Source: Gammaproteobacteria bacterium (GTDB lineage Bacteria > Pseudomonadota > Gammaproteobacteria > UBA4575). From it: a DNA stretch of 26,855 nucleotides. Each line of letters opens with the position of its first letter. The stretch's first letter is position 1. Of the stretch, positions 7,445 to 14,598 are shown piece by piece. The translations under genes and the position numbers were made by a program. The DNA is taken from the NCBI GenBank assembly GCA_027297825.1, contig JAPUHH010000230.1:1-26855 (forward strand), read 5' to 3'. Below the pieces are notes generated by a model. The model did no database searches. It had not been told where the DNA came from and was given only the letters and a program-made list of their open reading frames with translations.

Positions 7445-7500
7445 TGTTAGTGTTACGCCAAACTTCAGCATCTTATTCTGAAGTCTCTCACAAACTAACA
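7445..7500. repeat. Nested inverted repeat between ygfX and the DUF1249 gene
   Basis: Outer arms TGTTAGT (7445-7451) and ACTAACA (7494-7500) enclose inner arms ACTTCAG (7462-7468) and CTGAAGT (7478-7484), both perfect 7-bp matches. There is no U tract on either side, so it is not a simple terminator. It sits after the last gene of the sdh operon and before DUF1249, and may be a processing or stability element. Confidence 0.4.
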
Positions 7501-7524
7501 TATGTGTGAAATTGGTTTTACTTA

Positions 7525-7962
7525 TTACCTTACATTAAATGACCGGAGGTATAATCGCAAAGCATAGAATTGCTCTTGACTCATTGTATTTTTTGCTATA
7601 ATTGTTTTTATTGCTTTTGTGTTTGCCGTAAACGCGAACACTGCAAAATATTCAAACAACCAATCTGCATCTTTTAAGCTAGCTTGGTATGTTTTGCCAT
7701 TTTTTAATTCTATACTGCATTGACCTACCTTACTTGTCGTGCTTACTCTTATCACCGCAGCATCGGATTTAAGCAATGCATATTGCATTGTGATTTTAAC
7801 TGCAAAATAAAAAGTAATGCAGAATGCAACAACCTTCCCCCAAAGTGGAATAGCAATAAGCATAAGACTTACCAGTGCTGCTGCATGCAATATAATAAAA
7901 CTTATAAGCAAAGCCAGAGATGGCTTTAGGGAGATATTGAAATTATGCGTAGATGTATTCAA
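7525..7962 (-). CDS. ygfX: YgfX/CptA-like membrane protein
   Basis: A 145-residue protein with two adjacent transmembrane helices (about residues 14-35 and 38-58) and a soluble C-terminal domain, the architecture of YgfX (CptA). In E. coli ygfX follows sdhE (ygfY/cptB) and was described as a membrane toxin affecting FtsZ and MreB, although that toxin-antitoxin reading is disputed now that SdhE is known as a flavinylation factor. Here too it follows sdhE and overlaps its last 20 bases. The frame has no ATG at its beginning. A stop (TGA) stands directly before the TTG at 7962, and the first internal Met is residue 33, inside the membrane segment, so TTG is the probable start. Sequence similarity to YgfX is weak; the call rests mainly on topology and position. 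Confidence 0.65.
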   Translation of the reverse strand: MNTSTHNFNISLKPSLALLISFIILHAAALVSLMLIAIPLWGKVVAFCITFYFAVKITMQYALLKSDAAVIRVSTTSKVGQCSIELKNGKTYQASLKDADWLFEYFAVFAFTANTKAIKTIIAKNTMSQEQFYALRLYLRSFNVR

Positions 7963-8173
7963 TCACTTGATTGATATTTTGATCATTGGAACCTTGTCGA
8001 CCTACAAGCAAGTCATATAATTCTGGATCTTGCATGTCCAACATTCTCTCAAATGCATGTTGCAGCTCGGAGGAAGCCGTTGGATAGTTATTAGTTAAAT
8101 ACCTCTGCATTAAGACATCTAGCTCTTTGGTACCGCGACGACATCGCCATGCTAGTTTTTGTAGATTCTCCAC
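7943..8173 (-). CDS. sdhE: Succinate dehydrogenase flavinylation factor SdhE
   Basis: A 76-residue five-helix protein of the SdhE/YgfY family that promotes covalent attachment of FAD to SdhA. The conserved RGxxE motif is R13-G14-T15-K16-E17 ('RRGTKELD'). Other family features are 'LMQRYL' and 'FERMLDMQDPELYDLLVG'. Translation starts at a GTG (8173), 23 bases after the sdhB stop, and ends inside the start of ygfX. In E. coli sdhE and ygfX are far from sdhCDAB; here they directly follow it, so the assembly factor is made together with its target enzyme. Confidence 0.93.
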   Translation of the reverse strand: MENLQKLAWRCRRGTKELDVLMQRYLTNNYPTASSELQHAFERMLDMQDPELYDLLVGRQGSNDQNINQVIEYIYA

Positions 8174-8196
8174 TTTAAAACTTTACTGCTACCTAA

Positions 8197-8979
8197 TTAA
8201 TTCCTTCTTTGGGCAATCAGCTTTTTAACTTCTGCGATAGCTTTTGCAGGGTTTAAACCTTTAGGGCATGTGTTGGTGCAATTCATAATAGTGTGACATC
8301 GATACAGCTTAAATGGATCTTCCAACTCATCTAAACGCTCTCCCGTTGCCTCATCTCGACTATCAACGATCCACCGATAAGCCTGCAATAATGTTGCCGG
8401 CCCTAGATAACGATCACTGCTCCACCAGTAGCTAGGACAGCTTGTAGTGCAGCATGCACAAAGTATGCATTCTTCAAGACCTTCTAGCTTCTCACGGTCT
8501 TGTTTGGATTGTAGCCTTTCACGATCTGGTGGTGGCGCAGTATCCGCTTGCAACCATGGCTTAATAGACGCGTATTGGGCATAAAAGTTAGTCAGGTCCG
8601 GCACCAAATCTTTGACTACAGGCAGGTGTGGTAGCGGATAAATCTTAATGTCGCCTTTGCATTCCTCAAGGCTTATTATGCATGCCAATGTGTTTGAACC
8701 ATTAATGTTCATGGAACATGAACCACATATACCTTCTCTACATGATCGTCTGAAAGTTAAAGTCGAATCAACTTCATTTTTAATTTTTATCAACGCATCC
8801 AGCACCATAGGCCCACAAGTATCAAGATCCACTTCATATGTGTCGGTACGAGGATTCTCACCGCTATCAGGGTCATATCGATAGACGATTATTTTTTTTG
8901 TATTGTTACTTGCAGTTGTAGCCTTGTAGGTCTTACCAGGCTTTACAACCGAATTAGCAGGGAGAGTAAACTGTGCCAT
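8197..8979 (-). CDS. sdhB: Succinate dehydrogenase iron-sulfur subunit
   Basis: The iron-sulfur subunit of complex II, carrying electrons from the SdhA flavin to quinone at the inner membrane. Counting from the ATG at 8979 (260 residues), the [2Fe-2S] ligands are C80, C85, C88 and C100 ('SCREGICGSC' to 'LAC'). The ferredoxin-like C-terminal part has 'CILCACCTTSCPS' and 'CHTIMNCTNTCPKGLNPAKAI', giving the [4Fe-4S] and [3Fe-4S] centres. The open frame also allows a TTG at 8982, but GAGAGGAA lies eight bases before the ATG, so the ATG is chosen. The N-terminus is some 20 residues longer than E. coli SdhB. Twelve bases separate it from the sdhA stop. Confidence 0.97.
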   Translation of the reverse strand: MAQFTLPANSVVKPGKTYKATTASNNTKKIIVYRYDPDSGENPRTDTYEVDLDTCGPMVLDALIKIKNEVDSTLTFRRSCREGICGSCSMNINGSNTLACIISLEECKGDIKIYPLPHLPVVKDLVPDLTNFYAQYASIKPWLQADTAPPPDRERLQSKQDREKLEGLEECILCACCTTSCPSYWWSSDRYLGPATLLQAYRWIVDSRDEATGERLDELEDPFKLYRCHTIMNCTNTCPKGLNPAKAIAEVKKLIAQRRN

Positions 8980-8991
8980 CAATATTCCTCT

Positions 8992-10782
8992 CTAATAAAC
9001 TCTTGGCTTTGGCGGTATCACTTCAACCTCGTCAGTTTGTGTGTACATATGAACAGGACGATAATTAATCGTTACATCACCTTTTTCACTAACTGAAACC
9101 AATGAATGTTTCATCCAATTTTCATCATCACGATCGGGGAAGTCATCGCGTGCTTGTGCGCCACGGCTTTCTGTTCGGTTCAACGCGGATTGAGCCGTAG
9201 CTAATGCTTGGGGCATTAGATTCGTCAACTCTATAGTTTCAACTAAATCTGTATTCCAAATCATCGATCGATCATTTACCTTAAGATTATCTACTTGTGT
9301 AAATAATTTTCTTAGCTTCACTAAGCCTTTCTCAATGGATTCACCGGTTCTAAACACGGCAACATGAGATTGCATTGTCTTTTGCATTTCTAGCCGAAGC
9401 TCTGCAGTGGAAACATCACCTTTAGCATGTCGCAACTTATCAAAACGACCTAGCACTTGATCCACCGCATCATTCTTTAATTCACTATGCGGCTGATTTA
9501 GCTTTACTAATTCTGCAGCACGAATTGATGCAGCTCTTCCAAATACGATTAAATCCAGTAATGAATTTGACCCCAATCGATTGGCGCCGTGCACCGACAC
9601 ACATGCAGCCTCACCGATTGCCATCAACCCTGGCACAATATGGTCAGGATCACCATCTTTCAACTTCACTACTTCGCCATGATAATTCGTTGGAATACCA
9701 CCCATGTTGTAATGCACGGTAGGAATCACCGGAATAGGCTCTTTCGTTACATCCACACCAGCAAAGATTCTAGCTGATTCGGCAATACCAGGAAGTTTTT
9801 CACCGATCAGATCGGCACCTAAATGCTCCAGATGCAAATGAATATGATCGTTTTCCTCACCTATTCCGCGACCTTCGTTGATCTCAACAGTCATAGATCG
9901 ACAGACGACATCACGTGACGCAAGATCTTTTGCATTCGGTGCGTAGCGCTCCATAAAACGCTCACCTTCTGAATTGGTTAAATACCCACCTTCTCCACGC
10001 ACACCCTCTGTAATTAGGCAGCCCGCGCCATAAATTCCTGTGGGGTGGAATTGCACAAATTCCATGTCTTGCAGTGGCAAGCCTGCACGTAAGACCATGG
10101 CATTACCATCCCCTGTACACGTATGTGCGGATGTACATGAGAAATAAGCACGACCATAGCCACCGGTCGCAAGTAACACAATATGGGCGCGGAAAATATG
10201 TAACTCTCCGGTAGCAAGATCCCAAGCCATAACACCCTTACAGGTGCCATCATCGTCCATCAATAGGTCAGTCGCGAAGTATTCAATGAAAAATTCCGCA
10301 TTATGCTTTAGCGATTGTTGGTAAAGCGTGTGCAAAATGGCATGTCCGGTTCGATCTGCGGCTGCACATGTTCGCTGTGCGATTCCTTCGCCAAAGCGCG
10401 TGGTCATACCACCAAAAGGTCGTTGATAAATGCGCCCTTCTTCGGTGCGCGAAAAAGGTACGCCGTAATGTTCAAGTTCCACTACCGCTGGGATTGCTTC
10501 ACGACACATGTATTCAATAGCATCCTGATCCCCTAGCCAGTCAGAACCTTTGACGGTGTCATACATGTGCCAACGCCAATCATCTTCACCCATATTGCCT
10601 AATGCAGCGCTCATACCGCCCTGTGCCGCAACTGTGTGGCTTCGCGTTGGGAATACTTTGGTTATACATGCAGTAGAAAGACCACTAGCCGCCATACCTA
10701 AGGCTGCTCGTAATCCTGCTCCACCGGCACCCACAACTACTACGTCATAGGCATGCTCAACAACGTTATACGCTTTACTCAT
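8992..10782 (-). CDS. sdhA: Succinate dehydrogenase flavoprotein subunit
   Basis: The 596-residue catalytic flavoprotein of complex II, oxidising succinate to fumarate. The FAD-binding GAGGAG is at residues 18-23. The covalent FAD attachment site is His49 in 'TRSHTVAAQGG'. Active-site segments include 'FVQFHPTGIYGAGCLITEGVRGEGG', 'ERYAPNAKDLASRDVV', 'VHYNMGGIPTN' and 'GANRLGSNSLLDLIVFGR', seen in order. Length is close to E. coli SdhA (588). It starts ten bases after the sdhD stop with a poor ribosome binding site, so coupling to sdhD is likely. SdhE encoded downstream should flavinylate it. Confidence 0.98.
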   Translation of the reverse strand: MSKAYNVVEHAYDVVVVGAGGAGLRAALGMAASGLSTACITKVFPTRSHTVAAQGGMSAALGNMGEDDWRWHMYDTVKGSDWLGDQDAIEYMCREAIPAVVELEHYGVPFSRTEEGRIYQRPFGGMTTRFGEGIAQRTCAAADRTGHAILHTLYQQSLKHNAEFFIEYFATDLLMDDDGTCKGVMAWDLATGELHIFRAHIVLLATGGYGRAYFSCTSAHTCTGDGNAMVLRAGLPLQDMEFVQFHPTGIYGAGCLITEGVRGEGGYLTNSEGERFMERYAPNAKDLASRDVVCRSMTVEINEGRGIGEENDHIHLHLEHLGADLIGEKLPGIAESARIFAGVDVTKEPIPVIPTVHYNMGGIPTNYHGEVVKLKDGDPDHIVPGLMAIGEAACVSVHGANRLGSNSLLDLIVFGRAASIRAAELVKLNQPHSELKNDAVDQVLGRFDKLRHAKGDVSTAELRLEMQKTMQSHVAVFRTGESIEKGLVKLRKLFTQVDNLKVNDRSMIWNTDLVETIELTNLMPQALATAQSALNRTESRGAQARDDFPDRDDENWMKHSLVSVSEKGDVTINYRPVHMYTQTDEVEVIPPKPRVY

Positions 10783-10792
10783 TCTGATAATT

Positions 10793-11164
10793 TTATAAAG
10801 ATATTTTTAGCAAGGCGATTATCCCGGCAAGTGCCGAAACAATGCAAAGGAAGCTTATTAAAATTAGAGAGACAACTTTCATCCAGCCTCCCACATAATC
10901 TTCAACAATGACCTGTAGACCTAGCTGTGTGTGATAAAAAGTTGCAATGATAAACAAAACCAAAAACACAGTAACAATTGGTGATTGTAACCACCCTACT
11001 ATTGTGGCGTAGCTTGCGTCTCCTAACATGGCAACAGCAAAAACAAACCAAATTGCGAGTGGCACTAATGCAATGGCCGTTAACCTCTGCATCCACCAAT
11101 GGCTTACGCCTTCTTTTGCAGAACCTAATCCTTTTGCTTCTGATAGGGGTGTTCGTAGTGACAT
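10793..11164 (-). CDS. sdhD: Succinate dehydrogenase membrane anchor subunit D
   Basis: A 123-residue hydrophobic protein with three membrane helices (about residues 28-48, 58-77 and 96-118). With SdhC it forms the heme b and quinone site of complex II. 'EGVSHWWMQRLTAIALVPLAIWF' matches the conserved N-terminal part of SdhD, and 'FYHTQLGLQVIVEDYV' carries the conserved His and the 'GLQxIxEDY' signature. It starts at an ATG eight bases after the sdhC stop. Confidence 0.94.
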   Translation of the reverse strand: MSLRTPLSEAKGLGSAKEGVSHWWMQRLTAIALVPLAIWFVFAVAMLGDASYATIVGWLQSPIVTVFLVLFIIATFYHTQLGLQVIVEDYVGGWMKVVSLILISFLCIVSALAGIIALLKISL

Positions 11165-11172
11165 GATAATTC

Positions 11173-11565
11173 TTAGACTTTACAAGTTAAATAAGCGGCG
11201 CACCAAACTACGGCTGTGAGAACGGTGGTCACAATTAAAACGAATATGCCGGATTTAGTAGTTGTACTTTTTTGAAATCCGTATCCCGCATCCCAAAAAA
11301 GATGCCGAACACCATTAAACAGATGTAAAAATAGAGCAAACGTCCAAAGTAATAAAAATATTTGGCCCATTGTAGTTGCTATATAGCCCCGGATTAATTC
11401 GTAAGAAACGGGGCCTGCTGCAACCGCAACCAAAATAACAACAAACAACACAGCACCTACCGACAGGGCCACGCCCGTAACACGGTGAAGAATTGATATC
11501 GCCATGGCTAAAGGCCAACGATATATTTGTAAATGCGGCGATAATGGCCGTTGAAGGTTAGCCAT
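11173..11565 (-). CDS. sdhC: Succinate dehydrogenase cytochrome b556 subunit C
   Basis: A 130-residue three-helix membrane subunit. 'RPLSPHLQIYRWPLAMAISILHRVTGVAL' is the classic SdhC N-terminus with the 'SILHRxTG' signature, and 'HLFNGVRHLFWDAG' contains the axial heme His. It is the first gene of sdhCDAB-sdhE-ygfX. AAGGGAG lies six bases before the ATG, a good ribosome binding site. The 249-base gap to the divergent ygfZ must hold the operon promoter. Confidence 0.96.
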   Translation of the reverse strand: MANLQRPLSPHLQIYRWPLAMAISILHRVTGVALSVGAVLFVVILVAVAAGPVSYELIRGYIATTMGQIFLLLWTFALFLHLFNGVRHLFWDAGYGFQKSTTTKSGIFVLIVTTVLTAVVWCAAYLTCKV

Positions 11566-11644
11566 GTAACTCCCTTGGATTGCTTGCTAAGAACCTCATT
11601 TGCAACATACTACCGATGTATAGAAGCCATCTAATAATTTTATT

Positions 11645-11675
11645 GTTAGGGTAAATACTACCTTAATAGTCTAAC
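11645..11675. promoter_or_regulatory. Possible operator upstream of sdhC
   Basis: Nested inverted repeats, GTTAG (11645-11649)/CTAAC (11671-11675) and ACTA (11657-11660)/TAGT (11667-11670), lie about 80-110 bases before the sdhC start in the sdhC-ygfZ divergent region. The ATACTA...TAGTC pattern resembles IscR-type sites loosely, with the wrong spacing. Treat as a candidate only. Confidence 0.2.
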
Positions 11676-11814
11676 TAATTAAATATATCTCTAAAGAAAT
11701 GCCAGAGATTACAAGTGCTTAACTTAAATAAGTATATAGTTAAACAGTGCATATTTGCCCAACTCAGGAATATTTAAAGAAATAGCGTATGAATGATCAA
11801 AATATAAACAAGCA

Positions 11815-12882
11815 ATGATGAATACTAAATGGCTCGAATTTTTAGCTGAAAAAGGCGCTGTTGTTGAAAACAGCCAAGCAGTTTCAGTGGAAGAAACAAC
11901 ATCTCCCTACTATTCACTTGATGATACTTATATATGTGAACTCACCAAGCTGGGATTGATTCGAGCTAGCGGAGAAGAAGCGCAAAGCTTTCTGCACGGT
12001 CAATTCACCAATGATTTAAATAACGTTTCATCTGAACTCAGTCAGCTAAGTAGTTACTGCAACCACAAAGGGAGAATGTTATCGATCTTCCGTATCTTCA
12101 AGCGTGATAATAATTTTTACTTAACACTACCTCGTGAAATTTTAGACACCACACTTAAAAAACTTACCATGTTCAAAATGATGGCAAAAGTTGATTTGTT
12201 CGATGAATCAGATGAGCTAGTACAGTTTGGTATAGCAGGACCAAATACCGAATCAATTCTCAGTAGTTTACATATAACCATCCCTCATCAAGTAAATCAT
12301 TGCACTCACAGCAATGAGATCACCATTATTCGTTTGCCAAGTGAAAATACTCGAGTACTGTTTATTAGCAATACCAACTTAGCCATTGCATTCTGGAAAC
12401 AAATTTCTGCAAAGATCTCAATCGCTACTTCTGGTTTTTGGGACCTACATGACATCCACAGTGGCATTCCCCAAGTCTGCGCCAATACAAGTGAAGCTTT
12501 TATCCCGCAAATGACTAATTTAGAACTAATAGATGGAGTCAATTTCAATAAAGGCTGCTATCCAGGCCAAGAAGTTGTAGCGCGTACACACTACCTCGGC
12601 AAACCTAATCGTCGCATGTATAGGGCAAGTATCGCGGATGATAATGCTCCTGAATCAGGCACAAATATCTATACACCAGAAGACGCGAGCCAACCCGTTG
12701 GGAAAATCGTTATCGCACAAAAAACATCGGATGAGAATTGCACTGCACTTATCGTGTTGCGAACGGAAAAAAAAGATGACGAAGCCTTACACTTAGGATC
12801 CGTGGCAGGACCCAAAGTCTTAGTACAACCTTTACCTTATTCGCTAGACTCTAAAACCGATGTGAACCTATCCCAAAAGTAG
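11815..12882 (+). CDS. ygfZ: Folate-binding protein YgfZ (iron-sulfur enzyme maintenance)
   Basis: A 355-residue protein of the GcvT/YgfZ family. YgfZ needs tetrahydrofolate and supports the activity or repair of certain iron-sulfur enzymes, such as MiaB. The diagnostic motif is 'KGCYPGQEVVARTHYLGKPNRR' (given here over about 20 positions), with its conserved Cys in KGCYxGQE near residue 246. N-terminal GcvT-like features include 'GLIRASGEEAQSFLHGQFTND'-type residues around 46-66, and 'CNHKGRMLSIFRIF'. Two ATGs lie in tandem (11815 and 11818) with no clear ribosome binding site. It diverges from the sdh operon; in E. coli it diverges from sdhE-ygfX, so the sdhE-ygfZ neighbourhood is partly kept. 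Confidence 0.9.
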   Translation: MMNTKWLEFLAEKGAVVENSQAVSVEETTSPYYSLDDTYICELTKLGLIRASGEEAQSFLHGQFTNDLNNVSSELSQLSSYCNHKGRMLSIFRIFKRDNNFYLTLPREILDTTLKKLTMFKMMAKVDLFDESDELVQFGIAGPNTESILSSLHITIPHQVNHCTHSNEITIIRLPSENTRVLFISNTNLAIAFWKQISAKISIATSGFWDLHDIHSGIPQVCANTSEAFIPQMTNLELIDGVNFNKGCYPGQEVVARTHYLGKPNRRMYRASIADDNAPESGTNIYTPEDASQPVGKIVIAQKTSDENCTALIVLRTEKKDDEALHLGSVAGPKVLVQPLPYSLDSKTDVNLSQK

Positions 12883-13044
12883 TATATCCCGTGTGGATTA
12901 GGCATCTTATTCGGTTGCACACTGCAATTAATTACGTTTGTTTTACACGCATTGTTCATTCATATCGACACAAGCCCGATTTAACTTCCATTTACTGCAT
13001 CCCATACGCATTATTGTTAGCAACGCCCTTCTAGTATGGAATAT

Positions 13045-13086
13045 CTCGGGATCTATGTATGTCAGTTCTCTTGAGATTTATGTATG
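13045..13086. repeat. Direct repeat pair upstream of fhcB
   Basis: Two 17-base copies, CTCGGGATCTATGTATG and CTTGAGATTTATGTATG, match at 14 of 17 positions and start 25 bases apart. They are about 240-280 bases before fhcB and could be tandem binding sites for a regulator of the C1 genes. Confidence 0.35.
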
Positions 13087-13137
13087 ATTGCCGATCAATT
13101 TTAAGCAGCCCTGCACAGCCAATATAGTCATGTGGTT

Positions 13138-13186
13138 ATCAGCCCATTTGAGTAGCTTATGAATAGTTCTATTCGGTTGAGCTGAT
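13138..13186. repeat. Nested inverted repeat upstream of fhcB
   Basis: Outer arms ATCAGC (13138-13143) and GCTGAT (13181-13186) enclose a tight inner hairpin, GAATAG-TT-CTATTC (13161-13174). No T tract follows, so it is not a normal terminator. It may be part of a structured leader of the fhc transcript. Confidence 0.3.
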
Positions 13187-13325
13187 TGCCACTAATAAAT
13201 TGAGCAAACTGAAACATGTTATTAGTACCAACAAGGTCTGCAAAATTTTTCAAGGAATTTAAGAATATTGTAGTAGTCGCACGCTACATAAATTCATAGA
13301 CACGTCGACAAAGTGATTTACCTGC

Positions 13326-14588
13326 ATGCAATTTAATGATGTTACTTGTCCGCACTGCGGCTTGTTATGCGATGATCTAACTGTAGAAGTTAATGATCTA
13401 TCTGTACAACTGAAAAATAACAACCATCCATTGTGCAAACAAGCGTTCGAAGACGCGTCTTTTAATAGTGGCCAGATACCATCTCCACTTGTAAACGGAT
13501 CTCCTGCCACATTACAACAAGCATTAGATGCAGCAGCACAATTACTGAAAAATTCAAAACAGCCTCTTATCAGCGGCATGATTGGAGATATACAAACATG
13601 CAGAGATGCAGTTGCGTTGACTGAAAAAGTGGGTGGAGTTGTTGATCATGCTAATGGTTCTGGAATTCGCATTAATACATCTGTGATGCAAAGAATGGGA
13701 GAAGTGAGAACGACTTTGGCCGAAGTGCGTAATCGTGCAGATTGTGTTGTGATATTTGGCGCCGGTGTGTTGGAGAATTTTCCTCGTTTATATGAACGCA
13801 TTCTAACTCCTGCTCAATCATTAGGTAATGATGCTACGAAAAATAAAAAAATATTTTTATTAGATCGCTTAGATAAAAATGAAATACCTTCGATTAAAAA
13901 TAAGGGTGCAATAACTTATTTTCAACTTGAAGCGCCTTCTCTAGACTCAATCGCACATAAGCTATTGGAGGTTATAAATAAACCTATAGAAATATTTGAC
14001 GAAATAGACGATACCCTGCAAATACTTATTGATTTACACCAGACAATATTAAATAGTCAATACACTACTTTTATCTGGGCCGCAGGAGAGTTCAAGTCAG
14101 ACATTGCCGAACATACTGTGCAGACCATGACACAGATGATAAAACAACTAATGGAGAAAGTTCGCTGTGTTGGACTGCCACTAGGGGGGTCAAGAGCAGA
14201 GGTCACTGCCAACCAAGTAGCCACATGGCAAACTGGAGTTTCTTTACCTGTCGCATTTATGAGCGGTGCACCGATTCACAATCCAATTTTATTTGATGGT
14301 ATGAAAATGCTACAAAACAAAGAGGCCGACACTTTGGTATGGATCACAACCTATAACTCTAATGACAATCCACCAGAAACAGACATACCGACCATAGTTA
14401 TTGGTCATCCAAAAATGAAATGCGCGAACGATGTAGATGTATTTATCCCAACAGGAATTCCGGGCATAGATCATCGCGGGCTTGCATGTCGAACGGATAA
14501 TGTAGCCACCTTACCATTAAAATCGATACGCACTAGCCAGTTAGCTTCTGCTAACGACGTAATTAGTCAACTCTCACAATTACTTTAA
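13326..14588 (+). CDS. fhcB: Formyltransferase/hydrolase complex subunit B
   Basis: A 420-residue homologue of formylmethanofuran dehydrogenase subunit B (FwdB/FmdB). In bacteria this subunit belongs to the Fhc complex, which transfers formyl from H4MPT to methanofuran and hydrolyses it to formate without redox chemistry. The N-terminal Cys motif C8-P-H-C11-G-L-L-C15-D-D is retained. In the archaeal dehydrogenase, 'VDHTASVCHGP' supplies the Cys or Sec ligand to Mo/W; here the same place reads 'VVDHANGSGIRINTS' with no Cys, as expected if the metallopterin site has decayed. Later parts ('AAGEFKSDIAEHTVQTMTQM', 'CVGLPLGGSRAEVTANQVATWQTG') fit the family. It is the first gene of fhcBADC. Confidence 0.92.
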   Translation: MQFNDVTCPHCGLLCDDLTVEVNDLSVQLKNNNHPLCKQAFEDASFNSGQIPSPLVNGSPATLQQALDAAAQLLKNSKQPLISGMIGDIQTCRDAVALTEKVGGVVDHANGSGIRINTSVMQRMGEVRTTLAEVRNRADCVVIFGAGVLENFPRLYERILTPAQSLGNDATKNKKIFLLDRLDKNEIPSIKNKGAITYFQLEAPSLDSIAHKLLEVINKPIEIFDEIDDTLQILIDLHQTILNSQYTTFIWAAGEFKSDIAEHTVQTMTQMIKQLMEKVRCVGLPLGGSRAEVTANQVATWQTGVSLPVAFMSGAPIHNPILFDGMKMLQNKEADTLVWITTYNSNDNPPETDIPTIVIGHPKMKCANDVDVFIPTGIPGIDHRGLACRTDNVATLPLKSIRTSQLASANDVISQLSQLL

Positions 14589-14598
14589 ATAAATAGTT

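Larger units (their letters stand above)
12883..13325. other. 443-base leader region upstream of fhcB
   Basis: No gene is supported here. It holds a pair of imperfect direct repeats (13045-13086) and a nested inverted repeat (13138-13186), both described separately, plus a short dyad TTGCA-CAC-TGCAA near 12914. The fhc promoter should be here, but I find no strong -35/-10 pair. The fhcB ATG has no clear ribosome binding site. Confidence 0.5.

Noticed and set aside
7525..8173. SdhE-YgfX read as a toxin-antitoxin system.
   Set aside because: The SdhE RGxxE motif and its place behind sdhB favour the flavinylation role; the toxin reading of YgfX is contested and nothing here supports it specifically.
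10014..10253. A second minus-strand ORF of 79 codons inside sdhA.
   Set aside because: It is an out-of-frame shadow of sdhA, with low-complexity composition and no family match.
11787..11823. A stretch before ygfZ (AATGATCAAAATAT and a few further bases) that also occurs at the 3' end of sdhE.
   Set aside because: A 14-base identity can be expected a few times by chance in a window of this size and AT content; the extended match is interrupted, so a decayed duplication of sdhE is not supported.
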